In this document: positions 11,826-22,629 of the stretch, piece after piece
How positions within the stretch are numbered: the first letter of the stretch is position 1
Layout: every line of letters starts with the position of its first letter
Assembly: GCA_036426205.1 (NCBI GenBank)
Contig: CM071569.1
Span: forward strand, 7,356,908 to 7,420,907
DNA: 64,000 nt
Source: Ascaphus truei
Taxonomy: Eukaryota > Chordata > Amphibia > Anura > Ascaphidae
Direction of reading: 5' to 3'
Program-made: the position numbers and the translations under genes
Notes under the pieces: generated by a model
The model's input: only the letters and a program-made list of their open reading frames with translations
Databases searched by the model: none
Told to the model about the DNA's origin: nothing

Positions 11826-11914
11826 ATGCATTCACCTGTGTGCATGTTCTTTGGTGATTTGTTAATCTGGTTTGGCCACTGGCCACTCAATTCGATGAGA
11901 ACTTTGAGAACCAC
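11826..11914. mobile_element. possible hAT terminal fragment
   Basis: It ends in TTTGAGAACCACTG, the complement of CAGTGGTTCTCAAA, a common hAT terminus. I could not find the other end, so it is a fragment or a chance match. Confidence 0.35.
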
Positions 11915-12544
11915 TGATCTGATGCATTTCCAGGTGGCTGACACTGGAAGTTGTCCATGGGCCATTTACGGAATAAAATCAAATAAAAGTTCAAGTAGAA
12001 GGTGTGTCTTTTTACATTCTGTGTTTCTCTGTGAAGAATAATACAAGTTCAATTTTATTTTAGGAGCTGATTGCAACTTCAAAAGCTTTGAGGTCTAAGA
12101 ACAGTTATTAACGTCATTTTGGACTTCATGTAAATGCCTTGCTCATACCAAATGAGGATTCTGATTTCTTTTTGCTGCAAAACCACACCAGATTCTGATC
12201 ACAGTAACTGGGTGCTGATAAATTCTGCATATCATTTCAATGTGAAAATTCTCTATTTTATGAAAAACATGTTGCACTAACAAAGGTTCAAGGAACCTAT
12301 GTACAGTACTAAGATTTTTTTTTTGTGCATCAACATTTTAGTGATAAAAAATAGTATAAACCTTCATAAAATGTGCATCCTATGTATGAAGGCTTCATAC
12401 ATATGATTCCAACACAGTCCACTGCGGAAAAGGCTCGATAGATATCTCAGACTCGAACAACCTCTTGCAGCTTGTCTTCAAATAGATAGGATGAGGAAGG
12501 GGGTTCGAGTCCGTCGCCGACAACACAATCTCCAAACGGAACAG
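11915..12544. other. unassigned stretch beside the Penelope-like relic
   Basis: AT-rich sequence. Part of 12395-12544 may be the downstream end of the Penelope-like element on the minus strand. I could not find a GIY-YIG endonuclease signature in it. Confidence 0.4.
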
Positions 12545-12689
12545 TAAAGATGAAGAAGACATTGCACGAGGTAAGTATTCAATCATTTATAATCCATTTA
12601 AAAAAAAAAACTACACTCTTGGTGTAATCCTTCTCCAGGAATCTGTTTTTTCAGAATGATTGTTTGCTTTTCAATTGAAATTAAATCGT

Positions 12690-13700
12690 AACAGTTCCTC
12701 CTTAGGTATAAAAACTGCCCTTGTGGAAAGTTTGAAATCCACTTACCATGATGGTTACTAGTTGGATCTAAATATGTATTAGCACTTACCTCTTTAAAAT
12801 AAGTACATGTACATATTTGATATATATTTTGAGATCCAACAAATCTATTGATTATGTACTAATGGAACCCATGGATTTTAAATTTACAAAGTTAGAAGAT
12901 CTATATAAGATAAGTGATGGCTCATAACCTTCCAAAATCAAAATAACATCATCAATGTATCTCCGTCACAAAACGATCGGTGGCAGAGATACTTCGAGAT
13001 TCCAAATGTGACTTAACTAACAAAAACAAAAATACATAAACAAATTGGCGAAACTGGGGGCAAACCGAGTGCCCACCGCCTTTCCACATTATTGTACATA
13101 AAACTGAGTATCAAAGAAAAAATAATTGTGTGATAATATAAAAGAAATTATTTGTAAAATTAAATTAACCTGTAGATCAGGGAGGGAGGCATCTTAATAA
13201 AAAAAATGACTTCCTGCTTCCAACCATCTGAATATCTATATAAAGACTGTACATCTAAAGTAATTAATCTAAAAGTAGAATTCCAGACTACAGTATGGTA
13301 TCAATGAAACTTAAAAAGGCAGTTGCATCCTGTAAAAAAGCAGGCAATTGGACAGCTAACGGTTGTGAAAAAGAATCAACATCACATTACAAATTTGCAG
13401 TAATGGAATTAATCCTATAAATAATTGGGTGGCCTGTTGGTAATTGAAGGTCCTTGTGGATTTTTTTGTAAATGGTACATTATTGGAAGTACATAGGAAT
13501 CCACATCTGATAGGAGGCGCCATGCCTCAAAAATAATCACTCCTACCCTGAAGCACAGCCCCTTTGTCCACTGCCTGTATAATTAACTGGTTATTATTAT
13601 TAAATTCGCCTATGGCTTTTTTCCCCCTTTCATATAGTTATATTTTCCATATCCTTAACAGATGTATTCTTATATTTAATCGTATCCTCATTTTTATAAT
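12690..13700 (-). pseudogene. Penelope-like reverse transcriptase relic
   Basis: Translating the minus strand gives the ordered RT motifs of Penelope-like elements. An AFLQDATAFLSFID block lies near 13300-13345. Motif A LITLDVQSLY is near 13240-13268, then HNYFFFDTQFYVQ near 13080-13130. Motif B GTRFAPSFANLFM is at about 13036-13074. Motif C RYIDDVILI has YIDD at 12948-12959. The thumb segment FPQGQFLYLRRNC is at 12691-12730. In-frame stops occur between the QFYVQ block and motif B, after motif B, and just before YIDD. The enzyme family primes reverse transcription like telomerase-related RTs and is usually fused to a GIY-YIG endonuclease, which I do not see here. Confidence 0.8.
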
Positions 13701-14051
13701 TACTTAAAAAAGCTTTTCAAATTCTACTAATTTACCAAAAAGGTGCAAATGTTGCCCTTTAGCGATTTATGGATAAAAGAGTGGCTTGATTGACGTGAAT
13801 ACGTCACGCTTTTGAAGGGTTCAATAATAGTGTTACCTATAACATTCTCATTGAATATACTTACGAAATGAAATAGCTTGATGTTCAACAGCAGTATCTA
13901 AACTTATATTTGATGTGGACATTTGTATGGTATTATTAATCTTATTATCAAGTGTTGTGAACTCATGATTGTTCGCAAAAAAAACTATTTAAAGTCATCT
14001 GCAAACAAATTTCTGAAAATCCATATAGATATCAGATTCCTTGAGCATACA

Positions 14052-14216
14052 TCAAGGCGAAAAAGACAAATGCTTCCTCAAAACATGGAAATGATTCAAT
14101 CCAAGCTCAGCAGAAGTAAGATTGAGAATCCTATGTTTCACTAGAATTTCTAATGATGGCTCTTTTTGAATGGAGGATCTATTCCCTCTTATTGTACCAG
14201 TCTTTTTGTGGATGTT
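14052..14216 (-). pseudogene. Penelope-like N-terminal region fragment
   Basis: The minus-strand frame ends in LNLTSAELGLNHFHVLRKHL followed by SFSP. This resembles the conserved segment before the RT of Penelope-like proteins (a 'NLS..L...E..LL.KGLSF.PT' pattern). It is directly downstream, in element orientation, of the LINE insertion, whose left target copy ACATTGT is at 14217-14223. Confidence 0.6.
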
Positions 14217-14223
14217 ACATTGT

Positions 14224-15646
14224 TTATTTATTTTATTTATAAAATATTTTACCAGGAAGTAATACATTGAGAGTTACCTCTCGTTTTTAAGTATGTCCTG
14301 GGCACAGAGTTAAGACAAATAATACATGGTTATAAATACAGTTACATAAATGAACAGGGTATACATTATATACAAGACATTGCATACAGAGTTAAAGAAA
14401 ATATATATTATGGGCGTATGAAACAGTTACAGACCAGATTAAAATGTGAGATAGCCTTAGATTTGAAAGAACTTAAACTGGTGGTGGATGTGAGAGTTTC
14501 TGGTAGGTTGTTCCAGTTTTGGGGTGCTCGGTAAGAGAAGGAGGAATGTCCGGATACTTTGTTGAGCCTTGGGACCATGAACAGTCTTTTGGAGTCTGAT
14601 CTCAGGTGATAGGTGCTGCATGTGGTAGGGGTGAGGAGCTTGTTCAGGTAGCTGGGTAGCTTGCCCATAAAGAATTTAAAGGCAAGACAGGAAAGGTGAA
14701 CTTTGCGCCTAGACTCGAGTGATGACCAATCTAGTTCTTTGAGCATTTCGCAGGGATGTGTGTTGTAGTTGCATTGGAGAACAAAACGACAAATTGAATT
14801 GTAGAGGGTGTCAAGTTTTCTAAGGTGGGTTTGAGGTGCCGAGCCATATACTATGTCTCCATAGTCAATAATTGGCATTAGCATCTACTGTGCGATACGC
14901 TTTCTGACCAGGAGACTTAGGGAGGATTTGTTCCTGTAAAGTACCCCTAGTTTGGCATAGGTCTTGGTTGTCAGGGTATCAATGTGCATACCGAATGTTA
15001 AGTGGGAGTCAAACCATAAGCCCAGGTATTTAAAACTAGTGACAGGGGTTAGGTTGGTGTTAGCGTTGGTTCTAATCAGGAGCTCAGTCGCTGGAAGCTT
15101 TAAAAATTTAGTCTTGGTCCCAAATACCATTGTTACAGTCTTGTCAGTGTTTAAAAACAGTTTATTTTGGGAGATCCAGTTTTCAAGTCTCAAAAAGTCA
15201 GACTGAAGTATGTGTTCAAGGTCAGAGAGGCTGTGGTTGTGTGCATATAGAATTGTGTCATCTGTATACATGTGTATTGAGGCTTCCTTAAAAGCTGTGG
15301 GAAGATCATTAATGAACACTGAGAAGAGTAGGGGCCCCAGAACAGAGCCTTGCGGGACACCACAGGTGATATCCAAGAGGTTGGAGTTAGAGCCTGAGAT
15401 GGACACATGTTGGGATCTTCCTGATAGGTAGGACTGAAACCAGTTTAAAGCATGGTTCCCTATTCCAGAGCTCTGGAGTTTGTTAAGCAGGATAGCATGA
15501 TCAACTGTATCAAAAGCCTTTGCAAAATCTAGGAATACTGCACCAGTGAGTTGTCCCCGTTCCATTCCACACTGGATTTCATTGCAAACTTTTAGTAGGG
15601 TAGTTACAGTGGAGTGTTTGGGGCGAAAGCCAGATTGGAACTGGCT
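14224..15646 (-). mobile_element. Rex1-like LINE, copy 2, inserted in Penelope-like element
   Basis: Nearly identical to the 3' 1.4 kb of copy 1, with the same 3' UTR and ATTT tail. It is bounded by ACATTGT at 14217-14223 and again at 15647-15653, a perfect 7-bp target duplication. The 5' truncation falls inside the reverse transcriptase, upstream of motif A. Confidence 0.9.
14408..15640 (-). pseudogene. Rex1-like ORF2 fragment with one nonsense codon
   Basis: The frame covers RT motif A (FLDFAKAFDTVDHA), SYLSGR, GVPQGSVLGPLLF, motif C and the C-terminal domain. It is broken at 14885-14887, where copy 1 has CAG CAG ATG and this copy has CAG TAG ATG: a single C to T change that makes a stop. 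Motif C reads YTDD instead of YADD. The upstream part (14885-15565) and downstream part (14408-14884) stay in the same frame. The truncated, stopped frame cannot give a working enzyme. Confidence 0.85.
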
Positions 15647-15654
15647 ACATTGTG

Positions 15655-15845
15655 TCAGTGTGATTGGAAAAAAATTATATATTTTGTTGCTCTCGTTCCG
15701 AAAAAATGATCTTTATGAGGGAAAATCGTTCTCTCTTTTTCTTTATTGAATGATCTCATTGAGGAATTTACATATCTAAAATCTCCTTCTTCTGAGTTAT
15801 TAGTCAAAGAAGTGTGTCGGTTATTTCTTTCATGTAGTAATTTAA
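15655..15845 (-). pseudogene. Penelope-like N-terminal fragment, far side of LINE
   Basis: The minus-strand frame with LHERNNRHTSLTNNSEEGDF and YVNSSMRSFNKEKER continues the Penelope-like coding region upstream of the Rex1-like insertion. It has no catalytic motif. It is assigned by position between the right target copy and the putative terminal region, so confidence is modest. Confidence 0.45.
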
Positions 15846-15913
15846 CAAAGGAGGGAGAGTGAGTAGATGGTAGGTGCCTTTTATTGGACCAGCAAGCAGT
15901 TGATATGTTACAA

Positions 15914-15943
15914 GCTTTCGAACCTGTCACGGCCCTTCATCAG
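15914..15943 (-). ncRNA. hammerhead-like core motif (degenerate)
   Basis: On the minus strand the sequence is CTGATGA, a stem AGGGCC...GGTTC, then GAAAG. The core residues match the hammerhead consensus CUGANGA...GAAA, and stem II can form five pairs including two G-U. I could not find a convincing helix III or helix I. It lies at the putative 5' side of the Penelope-like element, followed by GCTTGTAACATATC and CCAATAAAAGG on the minus strand. Confidence 0.4.
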
Positions 15944-16215
15944 GTGTACCTTCATTCATGAAGTGTGAAACGCATAGGGTTTGTTTCTGAGACGGTGTAT
16001 TCCTTCTGGTGGATTTGCTTCCGGTTGCGAGTTCCAGCAGCTCTGTTCCCAGTGGAGACGCGGACCACGAGGGAACGCTACTGTCTATGTGGCACTCCCG
16101 GTTCAATCGACTATGCTCAAGTATTTTTAATTCATTGTAAATTTGGATATGCTTTTTTAAAATTGATTATACATGATTGAATACTCACGTTGGAGAGCGG
16201 TGTCTTCTTTTTTCA

Positions 16216-17284
16216 TGCATCGGATGCATAGTCTGGTGTTTGAAATACAGTTTGACACATTGTATCATGTTGAATAACGGATTGATAAAATTTAAATGAA
16301 AACAGAATTCTGTGTAATTTGTAAACATACTTTGTTTAGTACAACACTATTTGTTACAACGCGAATCCGCTTATAACGCAATGCAAGCGTGGCTCCCAAT
16401 GTTTACAACACGATTATTAGTATCTTAAATACTTTATTGCACAATGCATACAATTGTACATTATTTCTAACGCGATCCGCTTATATCGCAATGTGATTCT
16501 TTGGACCCCAAGCACAGTGTTACAAGGGGGTTGAGCTGTAGTAATATCATTACGCTGATGGCGTAGATGGATAGTACATAATACATAGGTGCACATAAGC
16601 GCAATTTAAAATGAGCTTTCTATGCACCAATCTTGTGTTGCAGTGCTCTTTCCGGGAGAAAACATGACTTTTAACGTCACATTATTAGCTTTGAAAATAT
16701 GCAGTTAACGTCACGCTAAGCCACTTAAAACAGCCTATGTGGATTTGGCCATAAATGCTCTTGCATGTGTTACTTATAGCACCTTGCACTGTATTTTTAC
16801 TTGTGTTGACATAAAGCCGGCACAGACATGGAAAAACCTGCATTGTATAGGAAGGTGTGTTCATGTTCCTGTTCATTGCACCTGTTAATAATTACAGTTA
16901 CAGTAAAATTGCTAAGATCTGCTGTTAAATGAAACTTCCCTTTTTCATCTCGAGAGTCTGTCTTGGCATTTCCCCCAGGTGACATCATACAGCATAGAAC
17001 TCACTGCTCCAAGTTGGCGTGATTGTCTGAAATGACATCACACATAATGCACCAGATATGTATGTGATGTCACCCGTAACTCTACACATCCTGGCTGCTC
17101 TTGATTCCCATTACAAATCAATAAATTCACATCTCACACTTTAAATGTTATTTTGGCCAAATAGATATTTTTTTTGAGCCAGATGAAGGTTTGGGGAAGT
17201 AGCTCTAATCAATGTAAATTCTTTAAGCATTTAGTCATGTTGCTTTTTTAAGTTGTTGTTGTTCCTTTAATTTTGGAGGCATGA
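16216..17284. other. unassigned stretch with a mariner-like remnant
   Basis: Within 16340-16540 the phrases GCGAATCCGCTTATAACGCA and GCGATCCGCTTATATCGCA form a diverged repeated pair. The right edge (TTACAAGGGGGTTGAGCTGTA) looks like a DNA-transposon terminus. The partner left end is not clear. The rest has no recognised feature. Confidence 0.4.
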
Positions 17285-17507
17285 AGGGAAAGGAGCGGCT
17301 CAGTGAGTAAAGACACTGACTCTGTAAACAATGAAGAATGACACTGAGTTTGAAGCAGGGGGACCTGGTTTAATTTCCGGTGTTGGCTCCTCGTGACCTT
17401 GGGCAAGTCACTTTATCTCCCTGTGCCTCAGGCGCCAAAACATAGATTGTAAACTCATCTGGGTAAGAACCGTGTCTGCAAAATTCCTCTGTGCTGCGTA
17501 CCGTGTG
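17285..17507 (+). mobile_element. CORE-SINE, 5' and core part
   Basis: A tRNA-derived head is visible. An A-box-like GGCTCAGTGAGTAAAG is at about 17297, and a B-box-like GACCTGGTTTAATTTCC lies at 17364-17380. The CORE domain follows, with CCTTGGGCAAGTCACTTTAT then CTCCCTGTGCCTCAG, as in MIR-type SINEs. The copy is interrupted by a hAT MITE at 17508 and resumes at 17893. Such SINEs are mobilised by an L2-type LINE. Confidence 0.85.
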
Positions 17508-17892
17508 TAGGGTTTCCAGGGGTCCAGTATTGAACCGGACTGTCCTGTATTTGGACACTGCCCAGTAAAAAATGAGAGGTAATACTGTACATGTATGTGT
17601 CCGGTAATGCCTCTCTGGACATAGTGACCTGGCCGGTTTGGGGGGTCATGGGATTTCCCCGAACAGGGAGAGAGCAGGAGTGTTGCTAGGGGGCTGAGCA
17701 GATTCCCACATCCTGATTGGCTGCTGCTGGGTAATGCAGCCAATCAGGAGGTGGTGTCAGGAGCCTGGGGGTGGGGCCAAAGAGAGGAGGAAACGGCATG
17801 GAGCAGCAAGAGGCGTGTGTGTGAGAGAGTGTCTCGAGCGCACCTTTCACCATTAAGTCCAATATTTTTGGAGAAGCCACACGGCAATCCTA
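17508..17892. mobile_element. hAT-type MITE inside the SINE
   Basis: Ends are TAGGGTTTCC and the complement of TAGGATTGCC. Flanking 8-mers are ACCGTGTG (17500-17507) and ACCGCATG (17893-17900), matching at 6 of 8 with transitions at both differences. The 385-bp interior has no coding capacity. Insertion into the CORE-SINE dates it as younger than the SINE. Confidence 0.75.
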
Positions 17893-17975
17893 ACCGCATG
17901 CAATACTGTAATTGTGATGTACTTTGAGTCCCATCGGGAGAAAAGCACTATATGAAATAAAGTTGTTATTATTTA
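17893..17975 (+). mobile_element. CORE-SINE, 3' L2-like tail
   Basis: TGTACTTTGAGTCCCATCGG followed by GAGAAAAGCACTATATGAAATAAAG is the L2-type tail that follows the CORE domain in this SINE class. It ends in TTATTATT, a short tandem tail, and completes the SINE split by the hAT MITE. Confidence 0.8.
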
Positions 17976-18506
17976 GTGATCCGTGCACTTTCCCCCTGTT
18001 GTCAGTGTACTTGCTGTATTTACACATTTTGACACTTCACACGAATCTAATGATTCACTTATTAGCTAAATGGATTGTTCACAGGACACCCTGTAATAAG
18101 CCGTTTCTTTGCCCTCCTGTTGTTTATATTATTGCGTATTATAGCTAGTTACTATATGTTACTTGAGCACGAAAAAAAATGAGCAACTCAATTATTTCAT
18201 ACAGTTAAAAAAATAATATCAATGTTTTGCTAAATCCTATGCAATCTGTAATGTCAGTGCTAATTTATACTGGCTAAGCAGATGGTGATGATTTAAAAGA
18301 AAATAGAAAAGATAACTGAGTTTAACCCATCCATTTTCAGCAATGTCTGCGTATTACACAGGTCTTATTCATCGGTGGGTCTCCCCCTGTGCAGGGGCAG
18401 CAAGTCCGGGGATCAACTGGGTCCAAAATAAGGATGATGGGATCAGGGTTCGTTCTGGCACCTAAATTAAACGTTGCAAACCTCTATCAGGAGATAACAC
18501 TGCAGC
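17976..18506. other. unassigned non-coding stretch
   Basis: AT-rich sequence with no recognised repeat or gene. Confidence 0.5.
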
Positions 18507-18576
18507 TTTCTTTTAATTTATTTATAAAAAATCTTTTACCAGGAAGTGATACATTGCGAGTTACCTCTCGTTTTCA
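18507..18576 (-). mobile_element. Rex1-like LINE 3' terminal fragment
   Basis: TTTAATTTATTTATAAAAAA followed by CCAGGAAGTGATACATTGCG and GAGTTACCTCTCGTTTTCAA matches the extreme 3' end of the Rex1-like copies at 9124 and 14224. Only about 70 bp remain, a severe 5' truncation. Confidence 0.85.
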
Positions 18577-19240
18577 AGAATGAGCATGTTTTGTAGTCGG
18601 GGGCCACATTTGTCATTTTCTTGTCTCAAAGCCGACACAAACAATGTAGAAATGCTTCCAGAACTGGAGGTCCCCAGGCGCCATGGGACCAACAATAAGC
18701 CGGATTTAGGTGGGATTGCGGCTCCAAAGCCTGGATCTGTGCGGCTTGTGTTTCTTTTTATTCATATTTCGTTTCAGAATCTGAACAGGGCATTCACAGG
18801 AGCTGAGTTGTGTTATCTGGACACAGTTTGGCTGCAGTGTTATTGGACTCTGACCCCGGCTCATAGGTTGACTTTTTTTCCCCTTCAACACATTAACCTC
18901 GAGATATTTTGGGAACTGGGAGTTCACCTGCAATCAGGGCACCACAATTCATCTGGGGGGGTGGTTTCCGGATCGGCAAACATACAACTTTTAGTTGAGG
19001 ATTACTGTGTTACCTTTCCCAGTGACCGAGAAATTGAACAGTGTAGTCATGCCACCAGAATGGCCACGTTCTCTGTTGTGTCAATGCGGAGATTTGGTAG
19101 GATCAAAATGTATTTAACATGTGCTTTAAATAAAGGAAACGTGGCTGACAAATGTCTTACATTGAACACAGGCACAAGCAGAAAGATTCAGTGTAACGTG
19201 TCATTGCTCGGTTTCTGGTGTTTGATTCGTGTCTCCATGG
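18577..19240. other. unassigned stretch under a long open frame
   Basis: A 325-codon plus-strand frame begins at 18580 and runs into the hAT element and a GT-rich microsatellite (19454-19473). It has no recognisable domain and its C-terminal part is repeat sequence. I do not call a gene. Confidence 0.5.
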
Positions 19241-19596
19241 CATTGTGTTTTTCAACCGGAGTTCCGCAGAACCCATGGGTTCCCAGGGCATCCCTAAAGG
19301 GTTCCAAGGGCATCCCTAAAGGGTTCCGTGCACTTCCCTTGTCAGACCTATGCGGCGGCGGAGGGCATCTGCAAGTTAGGCCAAGCCTGAAGTCGCACCC
19401 AACTTCCTCTATTGGCCACCTTGGTGGACAATCCTGCATCACCGTCTGGGGAGGGTGTGTGTGTGTGTGTGTGACTAAAAACAGGGGGGTTGTGTGTGTA
19501 TGCATGTGTATAAAATGGGGGGAGAGGATTGGGGTGCAGCAGAATTTCACAATATAATTATAGGGTTCCTTAACAAAAAAAGATTGGAAACCACTG
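19241..19596. mobile_element. hAT-like MITE
   Basis: The left end CATTGTGTTTTTCAACC is mirrored at the right by GATTGGAAACCACTG (complement CAGTGGTTTCCAATC). Flanking 8-mers CTCCATGG and TTTTATGG agree at 5 of 8, with only C/T differences. The interior has a repeated GGCATCCCTAAAGGGTTCC unit and a (GT)n run. Confidence 0.6.
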
Positions 19597-20329
19597 TTTT
19601 ATGGGGTAGTGTTTTTTCCCCAACAAATGTCCCTTATTTCTTTGATCCACTGCTGAGGAACATTCAAGGGTATTCATAGTTAAGTTCATTAAAGTTTAGC
19701 AAAACTGTCTGGAAATGGAAACAAAATACATAAATTCTACTAAAATTTACAATCAGAATTGTGTTAGAATATGGCGAATAAATGCAATTGGGAATTTATT
19801 ACCATGAATCGGCAATGCAATAAAACTACATGATAATGTGCTTTTTGTTACTGTAGTTACTGTAGCTCTTTAGGTTATGTGGAAAGGAACCCAGGATAAA
19901 AAGCATTGCCATAGGGGATCTCTTCTGGTTATGGTTAAAACCTGAAAATGTAATGGGAGCCTAAATAAATTCTGCTACACTTTTCAAAGTAGCTACCCAT
20001 CCTGCCCATCCATAGCAATATTAATAATAATAATAATACACATAACATTATCTAAGGCAGAGAATTCCCTAGAGCTGAACCACACTACTTACAGCTCACA
20101 AGAGGCCCTGGACCTTGCGATATTAACTTTGTCACCTGGACAACAACCCTTATCTGGGGGTAAAAAACCAACACGTCCTCCAGTTGGCTCCACTCCAGCG
20201 TCCCCGACAAAAGCTGCACTTTCATACACTTAACATGGCAATTTCCCACAAACTCATTTGTTTATACTTACTGTACTAGTGGTTCCCTGGAACAGGAAAG
20301 CCACGTCACCCTCCGCTCAGGAGATGTAG
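19597..20329. other. unassigned non-coding stretch
   Basis: AT-rich, with an (ATA)n run near 20022-20037. No gene recognised. Confidence 0.5.
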
Positions 20330-21240
20330 AAATTGCAGACAGATAAGAGCCACTTGGTCCAACGTGTCTGCCTATTGTTTGTGACACCTCACAACGTATT
20401 CGATCTTCTTTCTTCTTTTTGTGAGACTATCCATGACTCCACCACCCTGTCCATGAACACGTACCTCCTCCCACCCCAGTTTCAATGCTTTTGTTCTAGC
20501 GCTGCTCCCACTCCCCGAACAATGAGTCACTTCTGCACCTTGTTTAAACTTTAATAGATTTAAATGTTTCAAACATATCCCCCTTTATCTTCTCTGCTCC
20601 AGTCTGTACAGCTGCGGCCGCCTTTATCCTAATGCGGCCGTATCGGCGCAACTCTGATAACCGCGGGCAGATGCAGTATTTTTTTTCCCCCCGGAATATG
20701 TTCCGGTATTTTAGCGCTCGTAATATTGAATCTATGCAACGTGAATGCGGTATGAATGCGGCATGAACGCGGTGAAGTGCGGTGAAGTGCGTGGCATTCG
20801 GAAAAAATCCCCGAAAAAATTCGGAGATGTTGGAGAATAAAAGGGGCCGTGGCTGTATATGTTGAGGTCCTTTAGCCTTTCCAGTTTTATGATGCGGAAA
20901 ATGCACCACTTTATTAGCTATTCTTTGCACCACCTCTGTTTCTGAGTGTGGCATCGGGTATCCAGAACTAAACACAGTACTGTAGGTGAAGGTCTTACCA
21001 TAAAATAGCATCACTTCCCCCTCTTCCAGCTGCTAATACAACCAGCACCATACTAGCTTCTCCCCCCCATTGCTTTGTTACCTTGCTCGCCTACGTTTAA
21101 ATGCTGAAATGATGGCTCCCAGGTCTCTTCCCTCTATAGCAGTTGACATTACAGTTCTATTAATCTTGTATTCTGCCTTTGGGTTTTTTGTGGCCCAAGT
21201 GTTTGCCCTGCTTGGCATTATATTGTACCGGCCACACTCT
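20330..21240 (-). mobile_element. second CR1-type LINE family, decayed 3' part
   Basis: The minus strand encodes CR1-like C-terminal ORF2 pieces in shifting frames: EGRDLGAIISAFK near 21090-21130, LQYCV.FWIPD near 20960, and GDMFETFKSIKV near 20560, the usual end motif of such ORFs. A GC-rich insert with repeated GAATGCGG/GAACGCGG units (about 20590-20830) interrupts it. The sequence is not the same family as the CR1 at 56660. Confidence 0.6.
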
Positions 21241-21388
21241 TGACCAACAACTCCTGTCCTCAAGGGCCACCAACCGGTCAGGTTTTCAGGATATCTTCGG
21301 CTGAGCCACCCGTGCTGAAGCAGGGATATCCTTAATGCCTGGCCTGCTGGTGGCCCTTGAGGACTGGAGTTTCCCACCCCTACTCTTG
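21241..21388. mobile_element. hairpin MITE (GCACAGGTGGCTCAAT family)
   Basis: Begins CTCCTGTCCTCAAGGGCCAC and CAGGTTTTCAGGATATCTTC. It ends with the complement GGGATATCC, GGTGGCCCTTGAGGACTGG. The middle arm is partly lost, so the hairpin loop is short. It is inserted within or beside the CR1 relic at 20330-21240. Confidence 0.8.
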
Positions 21389-22629
21389 ACCATTGCTGTA
21401 ACCTGCTGAAATCCTGAATCCTTTTGTTTGGCTCCTGGAGTGATAACCCTGTTGCTGGTCTCTGTGTCATGTGCAAAAAGGTGAGACGTTCCCTTGGAGG
21501 CCATCTATGGTTTCGCTTATAAAGGTGTACAGAGCACCTGCTCCCGAGGTACTCCACTGGTCACCTTTCCCTCTCCCGAATATACTTCATTTGCCACAAC
21601 TCTGTGACGCCTATCCTTTAATCAATGACTTATCCATTCGGCCACCTAAGACTAGTCCGTGAGAGAAACGTGGCACGTTCTAACAGCGTGCCACCAGCAT
21701 CTATCTCACTGTATGATGTCGCAGGTGGCATGTTGTATTGTCCTAGGCTAGGAAATCACAGGAGAACATTACCGGGAGATTTCTGCATTAAACACAATAC
21801 AAACCTAAATCTGCAACATAAACCTAAATCTGTGGGATTTTTTTGGTGTGTTCAGCATTGCTATTTAAATGTCATTTCTGGGCAGATTTCTTAATGAATC
21901 CCTTTATAACCAGAGAAGCTGCCAAGCAATGCTCCCCCTCTTAACACACAGGGGAAGGGCGAAACATTTGCTTAATGTACCACTATATATTCCCCACTTT
22001 CTTGCATACGGTTGCTTTTAATCCATAGCCAGAACTAACTGTCTGTAATTAGGCACGACTCTGCCCTATCACTGGTCCAATTATCAGTAAGAGAATGTCA
22101 CTAGTTAACTGTATTACACATGGATGTACAGCATCACGTAGATCCTCCCCGATCTTGTCACATTAATCACAGCTTGTACCTCTAGCCATTATCACTGGTC
22201 CATTTGTGGAGCCCTACTGTATGTGTGATATTCTACCATGCAATCATATTAATTTCAGGTTGTACTTTAGCATTTTGTTCTCAGCTGGGAATCGGGGACA
22301 CGTGTCTGCAGCTCTGCAGCTCTGCAGCTCACACATCTCCCCTGAGCAGAGACTGCCCATACAATGCTGCTCATGATTGCTACACCCTGATAGACAGTGA
22401 GGCCTGCAACGCAGCACTGAGTAAATTATAATGTACTGGCATTCAAAAACAAAAGCATGGAAACTTTGGGAGAAAATCACCAAGCATCACTAACTTAGAC
22501 TGGAAACTGAACGAGACTGTAGGTGCACTTTACTTTCTCTATCAGTACCAGATCCAGTCGGAGCTTTCAAGCAAGTGGAAACATTGTATGGAAGCAATTT
22601 AACAAGATACACATATATTGTGTATATAC
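21389..22629. other. unassigned non-coding stretch
   Basis: No repeat family or coding motif that I recognise. A short GCAGCTCT triplication lies at 22308-22330. Confidence 0.5.

Larger units (their letters stand above)
12545..16215 (-). mobile_element. Penelope-like retroelement, decayed, with nested LINE
   Basis: A minus-strand Penelope-like element recognised from its reverse transcriptase. The N-terminal part lies at 15654-15930 and 14052-14216, the RT at about 12940-13700 and the thumb at 12690-12730. A Rex1-like LINE (14224-15646) splits the N-terminal region and is flanked by ACATTGT on both sides. Plus-strand 12545-12610 resembles the inverse complement of about 16150-16215 (GTATTCAATCAT, TATAATC), so the ends may carry inverted terminal segments. 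I see no GIY-YIG endonuclease. Stops in the frame make it inactive. Confidence 0.75.

Noticed and set aside
17285..17380. tRNA gene
   Set aside because: The A- and B-box-like sequences are the tRNA-derived head of a CORE-SINE; the cloverleaf is not intact.
18580..19557. 325-codon plus-strand open frame
   Set aside because: No recognisable domain. It crosses a hAT-like MITE, a duplicated GGGTTCC block and a GT microsatellite, and its C-terminus is microsatellite-encoded.
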